18,266 nucleotides of DNA from NCBI GenBank assembly GCA_049613665.1, contig JBMZCV010000105.1, forward strand, positions 1 to 18,266. Direction: 5' to 3'. This document shows, piece by piece, positions 1 to 7,166 of this stretch (its first letter is position 1; each line of letters starts with the position of its first letter). The position numbers and the translations under genes were made by a program. The stretch is from JBMZCV01 sp049613665. Its GTDB lineage: Bacteria; Bacteroidota; Bacteroidia; Chitinophagales; UBA2359. The notes beneath the pieces were generated by a model. It saw nothing but the letters and a program-made list of their open reading frames with translations, was not told where the DNA came from and made no database searches.

Positions 1-11
1 TCCATTATACC

Positions 12-57
12 AGCATGAGTTTTTAACTCGTGCTAAACCAAATGGGTAGCTTGTACC
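12..57 (-). repeat. REP-like hairpin pair (type 2), 3' side of RayT
   Basis: The larger palindrome spans 12-34: agcatgagtt and aactcgtgct pair with one G-T wobble around a TTT loop. A weaker ggta/tacc hairpin lies at 45-57. The stretch 8-52 recurs inverted at 18147-18191 with about one mismatch through the palindrome and spacer. Known REP sequences are short extragenic palindromes, often paired, with GTAG near the stem foot; GTAG is present here within the stem. Confidence 0.75.
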
Positions 58-72
58 TGCATTTTATTCTTT

Positions 73-600
73 TTAATCATCCATTTTTCCTAATGGATTA
101 TCCCAAGAAGCACTACTGTAATAATAATCTTCGGTTCGCCCAACAAAACCAGCTTTAACAGGATTATTATGTAAATACTCTAGCTTTTGGTCATATATTT
201 TATTATCATACAAGTGTATTGGATAATTTCCTTCTTGCCATATTTTATAACTTTGATTATGCGGATTTTTCGCACCAAAATATGAAAAAGCATTTAACAA
301 CCATTTTTGCCGACTTTCGTAATCATTGCTTTCAATTAGTTTAATTAATTGCTTGCTTGTATTGGCTTTAAAAGAACCTAAAAGTTTAGTGAGCGGCATT
401 GTATCGCAAGCTGCTATAAGATGGAAGTGATTTGTCATAATGACATAAGCATATAAACGTAAGCCTTTTTGTTCTCTGCAAAAACGCAAATTTTCGATTA
501 AACATTCAAAGTATAAGCGACGAGTGAATAAATCTATCCAATTTACAACTGTGCTAGTAACAAAGTAAGATTCTCCTATATCTGTAATTCTGCGAGGCAT
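73..600 (-). CDS. REP-associated tyrosine transposase (RayT, Y1_Tnp family)
   Basis: About 175 residues. The protein starts MPRRI, carries the HUH signature as TNHFHLI (His-Phe-His), and ends in the family's typical region with KIWQEGNYP, a YLHNNPVKAGFV helix and a YYYSSA stretch. The tyrosine of the C-terminal helix segment (KLEYLHNNPVKAG) is the likely nucleophile. The family nicks and rejoins single-stranded DNA at REP hairpins in the cytoplasm. An upstream in-frame GTG at 612 would add MKVF; I prefer the ATG at 600 because MPRR is the usual family start. Length is normal and there is no frameshift, so it appears intact. Both sides carry REP hairpins, which supports activity on these repeats. 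No partner gene is needed. Family very likely; exact substrate inferred. Confidence 0.93.
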   Translation of the reverse strand: MPRRITDIGESYFVTSTVVNWIDLFTRRLYFECLIENLRFCREQKGLRLYAYVIMTNHFHLIAACDTMPLTKLLGSFKANTSKQLIKLIESNDYESRQKWLLNAFSYFGAKNPHNQSYKIWQEGNYPIHLYDNKIYDQKLEYLHNNPVKAGFVGRTEDYYYSSASWDNPLGKMDD

Positions 601-633
601 AAAAACTTTCACATTTTGGTTTCAAAGGTATTT

Positions 634-680
634 GGTAGTTAAAAACTACCGTTTTGATGTGGAACAGGTTTTATACCTGT
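634..680 (-). repeat. REP-like hairpin pair (type 1), 5' side of RayT
   Basis: Two palindromes: ggtagttaaaaactacc (634-650, 7-bp perfect stem) and acaggttttatacctgt (664-680, 6-bp stem). On the minus strand their order and spacer (ccacatcaaa) match 18061-18113 on the plus strand. The pair lies directly beyond the stop of the efflux adaptor gene, so it might also act as a transcript 3' end, although there is no T-tract. Confidence 0.75.
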
Positions 681-687
681 CCTTTCA

Positions 688-2049
688 TTAATTCTCTTTC
701 TTAAACAAATCATCTTTGTCCACCTGTTCCACTTCCATTTTATCTTCCAAAGTACGGCTGATGGTGCGATAAGGTGCAGTAACAACTTCTTCGCCAGCCT
801 TCAAACCCTTTGTAATTTCGATATAAGTTTCATCTTGAATACCGACATTCACTTTGCGGCTTTCCACTTTTCCATCTTTATACACAAACACAAGTTCGTT
901 TAAGTCTTCTTCTTTTGTATTTTTTGTTTTGAGTGAATCAGGAATTTCTCGTGTCGTGACAGATTGAATAGGTGCTGCAACGATGCCGTTTGCTTTTCTT
1001 GTCTGAATATCTGCCGAAGCCGACATACCAGGCCGAAAAGGAAATTGCGATTTGCTATATAAATCTTTGTAGCTATCTTCTAGCAAGCGAATTTTTACGG
1101 TAAAATTAGTAATTTGGTCAGTTGATAGAGCATTTTGCTGTTTGGCAGAGTTGGCGATATGCGTCACTACACCCAAAAATGTTCTATCTAAATAGGCATC
1201 AACTTCAACGATAGCCGTATCGCCACTTTCTAGCCTCAAAATATCATTTTCTGTCACATCAACTCTCGCTTCCATCTGCTTGAAATTGGAAATACGCATG
1301 ATTTCTGTGCCAGCGAACTGTGATGTTCCAACTATTCTTTCGCCTTTTTCAATGCTCAAACTCGACAAAACGCCATTGATAGGAGCATAAATATTGGTTC
1401 TTCTAAGATTGTCGTTGGCTTCTTTCAAGCCAGCTTCGGCACTTTGCACACTATAAGATGCACCTTCTACCGTTTTTTCCATTGCTTTCTGCTCGGCTTG
1501 CAAGCTTATTAGGTCAGCGTCTAGCGTTCTCATTTGCGTTTCTACGTTGTCGAGGTCAGCTTGAGCAATCACTTTTTGGTCAAACAATTGTTTTTGTCTG
1601 TCATAAGTTTTTCGCACATTTGCCATCGTGATACGCAGTTGGTCTATACGAGATTTAGCTTGCAAAATGCGTGCTTCTGAGTTCGCTTTATTCGCTTTTG
1701 CGGAGTTTACGGCAGCTTCGGCACGCTCCACCAATGACAAATAAGTTGCCCTATCAATTTTGGCCAAAAGTTGTCCTTTTTTGATAGAATCGCCTTCTTG
1801 CACCGATAAGTGCATCACTTCGCCCGACACATCGGAGGTAAGTGAGACTTCAGCTTCTGGATAAATTTTTCCGTTGGCAGACACCGTTTCAATGATTTGT
1901 CGACGTTCTATTTTTTCGGTCGCTATTTTAGTCAAGATTTTTTGACCAACCCAGCCTTGTTGTTTGGCAAAAGCCATGCCTGCAAAAGCCAGCAATGCGA
2001 TAATTCCTAAAATAAGTGGTAAGCGGTTTTTTTTTCGTTTTTGAGCCAT
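688..2049 (-). CDS. Efflux periplasmic adaptor subunit (MacA/HlyD-like membrane fusion protein)
   Basis: This 453-residue protein links an inner-membrane transporter to an outer-membrane TolC-type channel. After a basic start, one membrane anchor is seen (about residues 10-29, LPLILGIIALLAFAGMAFA). A first half-lipoyl domain follows (SANGKIYPEAEVSLTSD...VQEGDSIKKGQLLAKID, about 55-101), then a long Ala/Gln/Glu-rich coiled-coil hairpin (about 105-215). The second lipoyl half is YAPINGVLSSLSIEKGERI, and a beta-barrel and membrane-proximal domain complete it. The layout fits MacA-type adaptors. Its usual partners, an ABC (MacB) or RND pump and TolC, are not adjacent: a RayT element lies downstream and a terminator upstream. 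Start ATG at 2049; it appears to be transcribed alone. The transported substrate cannot be told. Confidence 0.92.
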   Translation of the reverse strand: MAQKRKKNRLPLILGIIALLAFAGMAFAKQQGWVGQKILTKIATEKIERRQIIETVSANGKIYPEAEVSLTSDVSGEVMHLSVQEGDSIKKGQLLAKIDRATYLSLVERAEAAVNSAKANKANSEARILQAKSRIDQLRITMANVRKTYDRQKQLFDQKVIAQADLDNVETQMRTLDADLISLQAEQKAMEKTVEGASYSVQSAEAGLKEANDNLRRTNIYAPINGVLSSLSIEKGERIVGTSQFAGTEIMRISNFKQMEARVDVTENDILRLESGDTAIVEVDAYLDRTFLGVVTHIANSAKQQNALSTDQITNFTVKIRLLEDSYKDLYSKSQFPFRPGMSASADIQTRKANGIVAAPIQSVTTREIPDSLKTKNTKEEDLNELVFVYKDGKVESRKVNVGIQDETYIEITKGLKAGEEVVTAPYRTISRTLEDKMEVEQVDKDDLFKKEN

Positions 2050-2320
2050 ATCTGAAAGTTAGCAATAAGCCTTAAAAAAAGTTTGTAATGAGGTAGTGTT
2101 GTTTTTGTCATGTCTAAACAAATGCGAAATTAGCAAAAAACTATAAAAAGAAAAATAGTAATCCCTCCTTAATTTGTTTTCTACTAGAAATAACACGACT
2201 TTTTTACTTTTAGTTGTGCAAAAACGATGTTTTAGCTCTACTTTTCGTTTTTTAAAGGTGCTAACTATTACAAGAAATGGTTAAATAGCTTTTTAACTAC
2301 TAAGAAAAAGAATAAAAAAG
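2050..2320. other. AT-rich intergenic region upstream of the efflux adaptor gene
   Basis: This non-coding stretch presumably holds the adaptor promoter. The best -7-like match on the minus strand is TAATTTCG (2132-2125), six of eight against TAnnTTTG counting the four fixed positions loosely, with no convincing -33 element. I see no conserved RNA structure and no credible small gene. Confidence 0.4.
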
Positions 2321-2356
2321 AACGCCAATAGCAATGCTTCGCTATTGGCGTTTTTC
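2321..2356 (-). terminator. Bidirectional intrinsic terminator
   Basis: A perfect 12-bp stem (aacgccaatagc, 2321-2332, pairing with gctattggcgtt, 2341-2352) has an 8-nt loop. On the minus strand it is followed by a T-rich run (2320 downward), on the plus strand by TTTTT. It lies 30 bp beyond the stop of the minus-strand lipoprotein gene, which it should terminate. Confidence 0.85.
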
Positions 2357-2382
2357 AATTTTACTCATTTTGTATATTGCTT

Positions 2383-2937
2383 TTATTCTCTTACATATAT
2401 TTCTTTAAAATAAAAATTATTGTTCGAATTAATGTCACTCATCAAATCTACTGGCCAAATAATGATGATATTTTTTTGCCCTTTTCTAAAAATCTCTTCT
2501 GTAACAACAACACTCTGGTTATTTTCAAAGTAAATCGTTTCATCAATATTCAAACTATCTTGACTAAACAAACCATTGTTATCAATTGTCAAATAATCAA
2601 TAGTTGCAATGTTATCTGCTATATAAATTGGAATCGTACTCGTCGGAAAAGTATCGAGAACAGTATAGCCCAACTCCAAATCGCCAAAATAATTATCAGG
2701 GCCATAATTAACAATTTGGCCAACCAAATGCAAAATATCGCCGATATCTGTACTGTCAGGCAATTCTTCTGCCAAAAACTCTATATCAAAATTATTTTCA
2801 CCATCTTGAACAGTATCTATCGGCAACCAAATACCTGAATCATTTTCATAAGGAGCTTTTGAATCATAACAACTTGATAATGAAAAAATAATAATAATTA
2901 AAAAAAGTAATGTTTTTTGAAAAACTTGTCGCAACAT
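2383..2937 (-). CDS. Putative lipoprotein, possibly CARDB/Ig-like fold
   Basis: I do not recognise a named family. With the start at 2937 the protein is 184 residues and begins MLRQVFQKTLLFLIIIIFSLSSC, a short basic end, hydrophobic core and lipobox LSSC (lipid-modified Cys 23). The mature part is acidic and beta-rich, with a stretch resembling CARDB-type adhesion domains (DILHLVGQIVNYGPDN...LGYTVLDTF). The longer in-frame start at 2991 is rejected because it adds a polar leader before the signal sequence and lies inside a consensus -7 promoter element. The protein is probably exported and membrane-anchored. It is divergent from the helical-repeat gene at 3090 and ends at a strong hairpin. 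Function unknown. Confidence 0.75.
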   Translation of the reverse strand: MLRQVFQKTLLFLIIIIFSLSSCYDSKAPYENDSGIWLPIDTVQDGENNFDIEFLAEELPDSTDIGDILHLVGQIVNYGPDNYFGDLELGYTVLDTFPTSTIPIYIADNIATIDYLTIDNNGLFSQDSLNIDETIYFENNQSVVVTEEIFRKGQKNIIIIWPVDLMSDINSNNNFYFKEIYVRE

Positions 2938-2984
2938 AAACGAAAAATTTGAATGTATATGTGAGAAGATAGATAGATGTTTTA

Positions 2985-2992
2985 CAAACATA
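2985..2992 (-). promoter_or_regulatory. Candidate -7 promoter element for the lipoprotein gene
   Basis: The minus strand reads TATGTTTG, a full match to the Bacteroidota -7 consensus TAnnTTTG. It lies 48 bp before the chosen ATG at 2937. A TTTG at 3022-3019 lies upstream but at 26 bp, longer than the usual 19-21, so only the -7 box is supported. Confidence 0.5.
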
Positions 2993-3089
2993 GATTTTGT
3001 TAGCTTTCAGGTACGTTACAAAGCTAAGAGAAAAATTCTGTTTTTTCGTTCCAAAAATATTCATATCTTACGCTTCTAAAACGATAATT

Positions 3090-4601
3090 ATGGTAAAATA
3101 TGCACTGACAGAGCTTATAAAATCACTAAATACGGAGGAAGTTCGCAATTTTAAAATGTATATCAGCCGAACGGTTTTGAAAAAAGGTGATAAGAAAATT
3201 TTGGCTCTTTTCGAGGCAATTGCACAAGATAAATATGATGAATATAGCGATAAATTGATTGCTTTGCTATTTGAAAAAGTAAATAAAAATGCTTTTTATC
3301 GGCTAAAAAATCGTTTGAAAGAAACCATAGAACACAGCCTTTTGATGCTTCATCGCACGAAAGATGAGCGTTTTCGTATTAATAATAACATTTCATTGGC
3401 ACAAATTTGCATTTATAAATTGCGATACGAGCAAGCTTTTATTTACTTAGAAAAAGCAGAAAAGGAAGCGATAAAAGGAGAGTATTTTAGCTTGCTCAAT
3501 CTTATTTACGACCATATTATTGAATTAAGTTTGCAAAATCATAAGATTGAGGCCGAAAAATATGTGGAAAAACGAAAAGTAAACAACGAAAAATACCAAG
3601 TTTCGCAACAACTCAATGCTGTTTTAGCGATTATAAACAACCAATTATTTGCATCAAACTTTGCAGGAAAAGATGAAAATATTGTCGGACAGCTCAACGA
3701 AATTATCAAAAAATGGGAATTTACCGAGATTTATCAAAATTCTGTTAAAATTCAATTCCAAATTCACTCTTGCGTTAGAGATACATTATTGCAGAAAAAG
3801 GATTTTAAAGTATTAGAAAATTATTTAATAGAAAGTTTAACCAATTTTGAGCAAAAAAAGCTATTCAATAAGGCTAATTTTCAACGAAAAATTGTTTTGT
3901 TAAGCTGGATAATTAACACCTTAACAAAAAATAGAAAATTTGAAAAAGCCTTACAACATACCCAAAAACTCCATGAAACACTTCTAGCTTTCGACTCTTT
4001 GTTTTATGAGCGATATATCTGGATTTATTATCAAAGTCAAATCATTAATTATTCATTTTTGAACAAAAATAGGCAGGTAGTAGAGTTGTTGCAAAAGCTC
4101 AAAAAGAATGAAAAACTCAAAAAACAATCATTTTATCATCTATTTGTTTATCTCAATCTTGCAACAACTTATTATTCGATGAATCAATTAGATAATGCTT
4201 TAGAAAATTTAAACGAAATAGTAAATACTGATATATATAACTCTTTGTCTATCAATTGGAAAGTTAATCTTTTGATTGTCGAAGTTATTTTTTTATTAGA
4301 AAAAGAAGAGTTTAATTTTGCTTTCTACAAAATCAATAGTTTGAAAAGAAATTTGCGTAAAGAACTGAAAAAGGAAGCTTATAACAGAGAGAAACAATTT
4401 ATTAATATTTTGCAAAACATCGCCCAATTGCCAGCCGCTTTTCGCAACGCCAAAGCATTGAAAAAAATCAATCTTTTTATTGAAGAATCGCCACCTTTTG
4501 AGCTAGGTTCAAACGAAGCGATTAACTATTGTATTTGGCTACAATCAAAACTGAAACGTCGAAATTATTATGAACTTATTTTAGAAACTGTAAAGGCTTA
4601 A
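3090..4601 (+). CDS. Helical-repeat (TPR-like) cytoplasmic protein of unknown function
   Basis: This is a 503-residue, Lys/Glu/Asn-rich, almost entirely alpha-helical protein with no signal peptide or membrane segment. The N-terminal module (ALTELIKSLNTEEVRNFKMYIS...KILALFEAI...) resembles a domain common in uncharacterised Bacteroidota proteins. It is followed by degenerate TPR-like hairpins such as YEQAFIYLEKAEKEA, FEKALQHTQKLHETL and LDNALENLNEIV. TPR arrays are protein-binding scaffolds. I chose the ATG at 3090 (MVKYALTEL) over an upstream in-frame start at 2997, which would place the leader over the divergent promoter region. It stands alone on its strand. Its binding partner and role are unknown. 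Confidence 0.8.
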   Translation: MVKYALTELIKSLNTEEVRNFKMYISRTVLKKGDKKILALFEAIAQDKYDEYSDKLIALLFEKVNKNAFYRLKNRLKETIEHSLLMLHRTKDERFRINNNISLAQICIYKLRYEQAFIYLEKAEKEAIKGEYFSLLNLIYDHIIELSLQNHKIEAEKYVEKRKVNNEKYQVSQQLNAVLAIINNQLFASNFAGKDENIVGQLNEIIKKWEFTEIYQNSVKIQFQIHSCVRDTLLQKKDFKVLENYLIESLTNFEQKKLFNKANFQRKIVLLSWIINTLTKNRKFEKALQHTQKLHETLLAFDSLFYERYIWIYYQSQIINYSFLNKNRQVVELLQKLKKNEKLKKQSFYHLFVYLNLATTYYSMNQLDNALENLNEIVNTDIYNSLSINWKVNLLIVEVIFLLEKEEFNFAFYKINSLKRNLRKELKKEAYNREKQFINILQNIAQLPAAFRNAKALKKINLFIEESPPFELGSNEAINYCIWLQSKLKRRNYYELILETVKA

Positions 4602-4741
4602 AAATGCAATAAATAACATAGTGTGAAAAAATTTTAATAAGCAAAAATAACAGCCAAAAAAGTGTTGTTTGAAGAAAAAAACAAGACAGTAAAAAGGTAA
4701 GGTTTTGATTTTTTTTGCCAAAAAGTAAAAAAAGCATCGCC

Positions 4742-4749
4742 TATCTTTG
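4742..4749 (+). promoter_or_regulatory. Candidate -7 promoter element for the Kazal lipoprotein gene
   Basis: TATCTTTG matches TAnnTTTG exactly, 79 bp before the start codon at 4829. A TTTG at 4714-4717 stands 24 bp upstream, slightly farther than the 19-21 bp norm. The leader would be about 70 nt. Confidence 0.5.
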
Positions 4750-4828
4750 CTTTTGTAATCATTACAGAAAATAGATGATGAGTTACATTGGTATTTATAT
4801 TGTTTATTAAAAATAAAAATTTTACGCT

Positions 4829-5278
4829 ATGAAAAAATTAAATTTCGGTCAAGTAAGCTTATTAATGGTTTTTATTATGCTTTTTGTGGTAGCTTGCGAA
4901 GATTTGCCAAGCGATGTTGATGACTTTGATTTTCCATCAATTGACTCTACTGATATAGAAATTGATTCTACTGATATAGGAATTGACTCTACCGACATTG
5001 ACTTTCCAGGGGTAGATGATTGTTATTGCCTCACCGTATTTGAACCTGTATGTGCCGCAGGCATTACATTTTCCAACGCTTGTGTAGCCGAGTGTGCAGG
5101 TTTCACAACTTATGAAGATGGCGAATGTGACTATCCGACAGATACTAATTATGACACCATAGATTGCTTCTGTCCGCTTAATTTAGCACCTGTATGTGCC
5201 GATGGAATCACATTTCCAAATGCTTGTGTAGCCGAATGTGAAGGATATACAACTTATGAAGATGGCGAATGTCCATAA
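4829..5278 (+). CDS. Lipoprotein with two Kazal-type protease-inhibitor domains
   Basis: This 149-residue protein begins with a lipoprotein signal ending VVAC (Cys 23). Next is an acidic Asp/Ser/Thr linker with three tandem seven-residue units (IDSTDI-x, 38-58), then two six-cysteine Kazal-like domains: C65, C67, C75, C85, C89, C100 and C113, C115, C123, C133, C137, C148. Both show PVC, GITF-NACVAEC and YEDGEC. Kazal domains are canonical serine-protease inhibitors. By the standard alignment the P1 residue, two after the second Cys, would be Thr 69 in domain 1 and Leu 117 in domain 2, suggesting different targets. It is probably displayed on the cell surface or periplasmic face. Whether it blocks outside proteases or protects against the cell's own is unknown. 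Confidence 0.9.
   Translation: MKKLNFGQVSLLMVFIMLFVVACEDLPSDVDDFDFPSIDSTDIEIDSTDIGIDSTDIDFPGVDDCYCLTVFEPVCAAGITFSNACVAECAGFTTYEDGECDYPTDTNYDTIDCFCPLNLAPVCADGITFPNACVAECEGYTTYEDGECP
4940..5002 (+). repeat. Three tandem 21-bp units coding IDSTDI-x
   Basis: Three in-frame copies encode IDSTDIE, IDSTDIG and IDSTDID, differing mainly at synonymous positions. They form the flexible acidic linker between the lipid anchor and the first Kazal domain, and their number could vary by slippage. Confidence 0.85.
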
Positions 5279-5304
5279 AAACAGTTTTTTTTAAATAACG
5301 AAAA

Positions 5305-5347
5305 AAGGCTTTGATTGCAAAAAAATGTAATCAAAGCCTTTTGTTTT
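5305..5347. terminator. Bidirectional terminator between convergent genes
   Basis: The stem aaggctttgatt (5305-5316) pairs with aatcaaagcctt (5329-5340) over an A-rich loop. It has A-runs on the 5' side and TTTTGTTTTT after it, so it can serve both the Kazal gene (+) and the ferredoxin gene (-). Confidence 0.85.
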
Positions 5348-5376
5348 TCATCTGCAAATGCAAATATCAGCAACTT

Positions 5377-5724
5377 CTAAAAGTGCATAATTGCTTTTTT
5401 GCGTAACAATTGTTTTTCTGTTTCTACTCTATCTGGGTCTGGCACACAACAATCGACAGGGCAAACTGCCGCACATTGTGGCTCTTCATGGAAGCCGACA
5501 CATTCGGTGCATTTGTTGGGTACGATATAATAAAAATCTTCTTCTACTGGTTCTCTTCTTTTTTCTGCTGACTTTACTTTGCCATTAGGCAATTTTATTT
5601 CGCCTACCAAACTTGTGCCGTCTTCATACGCCCACTCGATTCCGCCTTCATAAATGGCGTTGTTCGGACATTCTGGCTCGCAAGCTCCACAGTTGATACA
5701 TTCGTCTGTTATGATGATTGCCAT
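5377..5724 (-). CDS. 2[4Fe-4S] ferredoxin
   Basis: This 115-residue soluble electron carrier has a first cluster motif CxxCxxCxxxCP (C9, C12, C15, C19). The second motif carries an enlarged spacing, CxxC-x8-CxxxCP (C72, C75, C84, C88), plus an extra CC at 92-93. About 50 residues separate the motifs. The longer spacing in motif II is the pattern of Allochromatium-type ferredoxins, which have very low redox potentials. The gene lies 94 bp after the reductase gene on the same strand, with no terminator seen for that direction, so the two may be co-transcribed. Physiological partner not determined. Confidence 0.93.
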   Translation of the reverse strand: MAIIITDECINCGACEPECPNNAIYEGGIEWAYEDGTSLVGEIKLPNGKVKSAEKRREPVEEDFYYIVPNKCTECVGFHEEPQCAAVCPVDCCVPDPDRVETEKQLLRKKAIMHF

Positions 5725-5818
5725 ATCTTATATTTTGTTGAAATTACTGTTTTTTAAATTTGAAGCACTAAAATAATGCTTTTTTTTGGCTTTTGCAAGT
5801 GGGAAATTTAAAGTACAC

Positions 5819-6967
5819 CTAAAAATCAAAATTCACCACCAATTTTTCACTTTTCGCTTTCGCCTGACAAGTCAAAATATAGCCTTCTTTCAGCTCATTT
5901 TCCGTCAAAGCGTGAGTAGCGTCCATCGTCACTTCGCCTTCGCTCAACATCGCTCGGCAAGTAGAACAAACGCCAGCTTCACACATATAAGGAGCATCTA
6001 AGTCCGCATCGAGGCAAGCTTCCAAAACCGTTTTATCTGCCGAAATGCCAACTTCTTGCGTTTCGCCATTCAAAATAATTTCTGCTACAACTCCTTGATT
6101 ATCAACTTTTTTTGCTGTATTTTTTTGTTCAATATGCAAATTTGTCGTTTGCTTGGCTTGCTTATCCATATCAAAATATTCGATATGCACTTTGTCATTA
6201 GCTACTTTCAACACACTTTTCAAAGCTGTTTCTACCGCTTGCATCATGGGCGTAGGGCCGCAAATAAAATGTTCGCCTTTCGCAAAATTTTTCGTATAAT
6301 TGCTACCAATTAATTTTGCATAATCTTTGCTTTGAAAAATGCCTTTATAGCTTTTTCTCATTCCAGAAGGCTCGTCGATGATATGATGAATTTTGAAGCG
6401 ACTAGCATATTTTTTTACCAAATCGTCCAATTCTTTCAAATAAATAACGGTTTCCCAAGAGCGATTTGCATAAATTAGATGTATGTTCGCATTCGTTTTT
6501 TGACTCAACAAAGTTTTAGCAATAGAAATCATTGGCGTAATGCCGCTACCGCCTGCATACAGAAAATAATCTGTTGTTTTCGCCTTCAAATTTGGCGTAA
6601 AAGTACCAAGCGGAGGAAAAACTTCTAGCACATCATCAGCTTTGAGCGTATCAATGAGATGCCCAGACAAAATGCCGCCATTTTTGCGTTTGATAGCGAT
6701 GCGAAAAAAGTCATCTGTGGCTGTACTACTCGACAAAGAATAGGAACGCAACACTTGATTGCCGTCTTTTTTTACACGCAAAGTCACATACTGCCCTGCC
6801 TTGTATTGATAAGCATTTTTTAGAGCTGTTGGAATGTCAAAATAAACCGAAATAGCGTTTTCTGTCTGACGCACAACTTTGGAAACCGACAAAGGATAAA
6901 ATTTTTTGGCTGCCTGTTTTGGCGTTTCTGTCGTTTTTTTCTTCTTAAAGAAATCGAATAAGCCCAT
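5819..6967 (-). CDS. PaaE-like ferredoxin/NAD(P)H oxidoreductase with C-terminal 2Fe-2S domain
   Basis: This 382-residue reductase passes electrons from NAD(P)H through flavin to a plant-type 2Fe-2S centre. The FAD-binding barrel has LRSYSLSSS. The nucleotide domain has YAGGSGITPMISIA and ends in FICGPTPMMQ. The C-terminal domain has CxxxxCxxC-x~29-C (YMCEAGVCSTCRA ... LTCQ, about residues 328-368). This domain order is that of PaaE, the reductase of phenylacetyl-CoA epoxidase, but no paaABCD genes are nearby, so it may serve another oxygenase or desaturase. I chose the ATG at 6967 (MGLFDFFKKKK): the longer in-frame start at 7090 adds 41 unconserved residues and overlaps a -7-like element. 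Confidence 0.92.
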   Translation of the reverse strand: MGLFDFFKKKKTTETPKQAAKKFYPLSVSKVVRQTENAISVYFDIPTALKNAYQYKAGQYVTLRVKKDGNQVLRSYSLSSSTATDDFFRIAIKRKNGGILSGHLIDTLKADDVLEVFPPLGTFTPNLKAKTTDYFLYAGGSGITPMISIAKTLLSQKTNANIHLIYANRSWETVIYLKELDDLVKKYASRFKIHHIIDEPSGMRKSYKGIFQSKDYAKLIGSNYTKNFAKGEHFICGPTPMMQAVETALKSVLKVANDKVHIEYFDMDKQAKQTTNLHIEQKNTAKKVDNQGVVAEIILNGETQEVGISADKTVLEACLDADLDAPYMCEAGVCSTCRAMLSEGEVTMDATHALTENELKEGYILTCQAKAKSEKLVVNFDF

Positions 6968-6995
6968 AAATGATTTTTTGGTAATTTTATGATGC

Positions 6996-7003
6996 GAAAT
7001 ATA
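6996..7003 (-). promoter_or_regulatory. Candidate -7 element for the PaaE-like reductase gene
   Basis: The minus strand reads TATATTTC, one base from TAnnTTTG, 28 bp before the ATG at 6967. No correctly spaced -33 box is seen. If real, it excludes the longer start at 7090. Confidence 0.35.
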
Positions 7004-7115
7004 GCACTTTTTTTGTTTTTTTGATAAAAAATAAACAAACTCTAAAGAAAAATGTTTTTGAAACGGTATTGATAACAATGATTCTGACATTTTTTATAAC
7101 AATATTCAGTTAAAT

Positions 7116-7166
7116 AAAAAAAACGCCTTTTGACAAGGGAAACTACTATTTTTCAGTTCAAAAGGC
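7116..7166 (-). terminator. Minus-strand hairpin with T-tract, no gene upstream (leader terminator or small RNA end)
   Basis: Read on the minus strand, gccttttga (7166-7158) pairs with tcaaaaggc (7133-7125) over a 24-nt loop and is followed by GTTTTTTTATTT. This is the form of an intrinsic terminator for leftward transcription, but no minus-strand gene ends here. The next leftward gene is the reductase starting at 6967. It could be the end of a small RNA or an attenuator. Confidence 0.45.

Larger units (their letters stand above)
8..680 (-). mobile_element. RayT element: transposase gene flanked by two REP-type hairpin pairs
   Basis: Read on the minus strand the unit is: hairpin pair 1 (680-634), the transposase gene, then hairpin pair 2 (57-12). 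Pair 1 is an acaggt/acctgt hairpin, a spacer containing ccacatcaaa, and ggtagtttttaactacc. Pair 2 is a small ggta/tacc hairpin, a spacer ending in tttggttta, and a 9-bp stem gcacgagtt/aactcatgc with a 3-nt loop. RayT proteins are known to be domesticated IS200/IS605-like Y1 transposases that act on REP palindromes as single strands. The boundaries are inferred from the shared extent with the copy at 18061-18191; no target duplication is evident. Confidence 0.75.

Noticed and set aside
2377..2838. Plus-strand open frame opposite the lipoprotein gene
   Set aside because: Ile/Asn-rich low-complexity translation without signal or motif. The minus frame has a lipobox signal peptide, a -7 box and a terminator.
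2938..2991. N-terminal extension of the lipoprotein to 2991
   Set aside because: It would bury the signal peptide behind 18 residues and lies over the -7 promoter box TATGTTTG.
2997..3089. N-terminal extension of the helical-repeat protein to 2997
   Set aside because: The extra residues are aromatic and unpatterned and overlap the divergent promoter region; MVKYALTEL at 3090 begins the helical domain.
5763..5789. Short hairpin followed by eight T on the plus strand between the ferredoxin and reductase genes
   Set aside because: The stem is only about five pairs and no plus-strand gene ends there; on the minus strand the T-run is on the wrong side.
6968..7090. N-terminal extension of the reductase to 7090
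   Set aside because: The 41 extra residues show no conserved pattern, and the ATG at 6967 fits the family start and a -7-like element at 6996-7003.
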